Shown one piece after another: positions 61,835 through 64,000 of a stretch of DNA of 64,000 bases. The stretch covers positions 75,471,666-75,535,665 of the forward strand of contig CM042017.1 in NCBI GenBank assembly GCA_023525715.1, given 5' to 3'. Position 1 is the first letter of the stretch, and each line of letters starts with the position of its first letter. Source of the DNA: Cichorium intybus (lineage: Eukaryota > Streptophyta > Magnoliopsida > Asterales > Asteraceae). The notes under the pieces were generated by a model, which was not told the DNA's origin, did not search any database, and saw only the letters and a list, made by a program, of their open reading frames with translations. Both the position numbers and the translations under genes were made by a program.

Positions 61835-63290
61835 TGTAAGACCCGTTTCTAGATTTACCCTTAGAAAGTAAAATGATGAAATAACCCTTGGATCCCACTG
61901 CGGCACGGCCCTGAGGTGTCCACGGCGTGATGTGGGAAGGAGCGGGATATGTGGGTGGTCGAAGGGCACGCGTTGCGTATTCTATAGGATTGCGACGCGG
62001 TGCACCGCAGAAGTGAATAAACCCTATTTCGGATTTAAGCTCCTATATTAAGTGTACCCATCCCTAGGGTTCGTGTTTTTGGAGGCTTACTAGGGTGGGA
62101 GGCGATCGACTGCTGCAGTAGCTCTACTATTTCGAATCATTGAAGGTTTCCAAAGATTAGAAGGTTAGAGAAGGAGGTATCGACGTGTGGGAAGATCCGA
62201 CCTTAGACACCTCACTGATGTCTTTAGGTCGAGAGTCAGCCATTTTTCTCCTAGGTTCGAATATTGCTTGCCTTAAAATTTGAAGTAGCTTTGTGTTGAT
62301 TAGGGTTTTGGACCATGGACTTGTATAGACTTGCATGCCCATGAGGATGTGACCTTAGGGTAGTCTCTGATCACAGGAAGGGTTTGGGATGAACCCTAAC
62401 CACTGGTGGAATCGGTTGAGGGATTAACAAAAGTTTAGGATGGATACAAGTCCGCGCCGCGAACTAGGCTAGTCAGCGATACGGATTCGGACGAACCCCG
62501 TAGTTGCATGGCGACCTCCGCGACGCGAAGGGGAGAAGCCCGCGCGGCAGTCTTGTCTGATGTCGACCGTTGACCAGGAGTTGACTTTGGATCGCTGATT
62601 TGTGACCATTGTTAGGGTGGACCTTTAGCTGAATCGATATGGGTACGGTTCGTGGCTAACATGTTGTGTGTATGGGATTTAGGTGATCGGGCGAGTCTAG
62701 TTGGGATATTAGCGATTATCCGGTCGGTTGTGATTCAGGTGAGTATCCTCACCTTACTATACGATGTTGCATGTTAGGCAACTTGTGTGTTATTTACAGT
62801 TATGTGATTAGTTCTATAATTATGATTATTTGTTGTTGGACTCAGTACTGATGCGTGTTCACTCGTAGCTGTTGTATGACGAGTGAACACGCATCAGTAC
62901 TATTGTATGATGGGTAGAACCGTCCTGTGTCCATAGTTGTTGTATGATGGACGCCCGTAGTTGTTGTATGGCGGGTAGGGTCGGGTCGTTCTCGAGGACG
63001 AGTTGTTTAATGTGTGGGCATGTATGGTAATTTGTGGAACTCACTAAGCTTTGTGCTTACCCGTTGATTTTAAAACATTTTCAGGTACTACAGATGATAA
63101 AAGGGTGAGCTCGGCGTGACGGCGGTGCATCGCATATTTATGTTTTGCAGTTATGTGGTTAATAGAGTTTTTTTATAATTATGGGACGTATATACTCTGA
63201 TAATAGTTTTTATGAACACCGTTTAAGCATTCTAATAAGATTATCTATGTTTTTACTTATATTTTTAAAGAAATTTTTTTATTGGAAATT
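61835..63290 (+). mobile_element. Ty3/gypsy (Tekay-like) LTR inserted in copia 4
   Basis: It starts TGTAAGACCCGTTTCTAGAT, the same start as the solo LTR at 20414-22225, and abruptly cuts the copia 4 frame. Features: TATTAAGTG and GACGCGG boxes near 61990-62050, repeats of AGTTGTTGTATG(A/G)YGGGTA at 62865-62980, and AACTCACTAAGCTTTGTGCTTACCC (as a 20-base core AACTCACTAAGCTTTGTGCT) at 63040. The 3' limit of the LTR is uncertain, and no primer site was found by 64000. Confidence 0.65.
62844..62901. repeat. Perfect 23-bp inverted repeat in gypsy LTR
   Basis: Arms at 62844-62866 and 62879-62901 (AGTACTGATGCGTGTTCACT and complement, plus CGT/ACG) are perfectly complementary around a 12-base loop. 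Confidence 0.95.
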
Positions 63291-64000
63291 GGGGAGATGA
63301 TCATTCGAGTGCTGAGAATTAGTACCCGTAGATTGTTTAGTGGGATGGGAGATGATTGTGGACCTCTCCATAATTATACATGCCAGGTTGATTTGAGGAA
63401 AAGACTACCATAGTTTCGCGGATGGCTGCTTAGCCGGTAGGAATGAAATTCAAGGACCGATCGGGGCAACTTGAAGCCCAGGCAGATCGGATTTAAGACA
63501 AGGGTTTAGATAGGAAGCTGTGAAAGGGAATGCCTTAAAGGGAGATAGTTCGAGCATGCGACGTTATGGGGGTGGTTAGCAGAGGTTGGTTAACTCATGT
63601 TGGTCGATTTTGGATATCATAGACACGCGAGGCTCTTTGAACGGTAATGAACGAAGCACTTGTGTCAAGTTTTCCATTCGCCCGGGGTGGCATGGATTGG
63701 TATGATATTTGAGAGGATTATTGGTGATCTGGTTTGTAAGGAAATGTGGATGGTTATGCGGAGAGATGTTTGATGGTGGGAAGGTCAAGGCCAATCACCA
63801 ACAAGCTTATAGCAACTTTGGTATTTGAAGATTATGAGGTGGAATTTGGAGGTATACCTATATGGATTCATCGCGAAGTACTAAGGAACCTCTCGGTGTG
63901 TTGATAAAATCTAGGATGCTGTAGACCGATGGAGCATGAGTGCTTGCTTTAGGCCTATTATAGTGACTTTGCCTGTGAAGAATGGATGATGTTAAGGCAA
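63291..64000. other. Unassigned, probably gypsy internal or flanking sequence
   Basis: About 700 bp with higher GC than most of the window and no frame longer than about 70 codons. No gag or pol motif was recognised. It may be decayed gypsy sequence continuing beyond the window. Confidence 0.35.

Overview
The window is plant nuclear DNA from a repeat-rich eudicot. The evidence is spliced genes with GT/AG introns, a plant-type LRR receptor kinase, Ty1/copia and Ty3/gypsy LTR retrotransposons primed by initiator tRNA-Met, MULE, hAT, Tourist and Helitron elements, and ten long (TA)n tracts. An asterid, perhaps Asteraceae, is my guess from the general look of the copia and MIK2-like families. It is inference only. 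Nothing bacterial is present (no operons, no CRISPR).

Only two convincing host genes are seen. One is a 3-exon gene on + (34968-38368) for a 300-residue four-pass membrane protein of a plant-specific uncharacterised family. The other is a 2-exon gene on - (44154-47931) for a 1224-residue MIK2-type leucine-rich-repeat receptor kinase with about 32 LRRs.

Layout. 1-1560: unassigned. 1580-11519: a decayed Tork-like copia on -, split by an 8.3 kb copia on + (1977-10246, target duplication ACTTA) whose 5' LTR carries a 426 bp TIR element. 12160-14545: a dead Mutator-like transposase with a C-terminal OTU domain, interrupted by a truncated SINE. About 14740-20290: a second decayed copia on +, split by a 1.28 kb hAT element. 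20414-22225: solo gypsy LTR. 22672-23442 and 25289-25863: copia LTRs. 26925-34392: three consecutive inverted-terminal elements bounded by (TA)n tracts, the first holding a complete SINE. 34452-38433: Tourist MITE, membrane-protein gene with a Helitron in intron 2, and a telomere-like repeat straight after the stop codon. 38741-43975: hAT end, a 1.65 kb giant inverted-repeat element, copia relics and a MULE MITE. 44154-47973: receptor kinase. 49517-51144: hAT element and a copia relic. 51185-60365: an Athila/Tat-like gypsy LTR split by a nearly intact copia on - (52048-60269, target duplication CGACC). 60412-61834: a copia pol fragment into which a gypsy LTR (from 61835) has inserted.

The most unusual signal is in the untranslated leaders of the copia family. 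Several hairpins have nearly fixed loops, while their arms differ completely from copy to copy yet stay complementary. The same hairpin core appears seven times in the window, in three elements and both orientations. The next most unusual is the train of (TA)n-bounded elements. Together they suggest a conserved retrotransposon RNA structure and a microsatellite-targeting transposon family.
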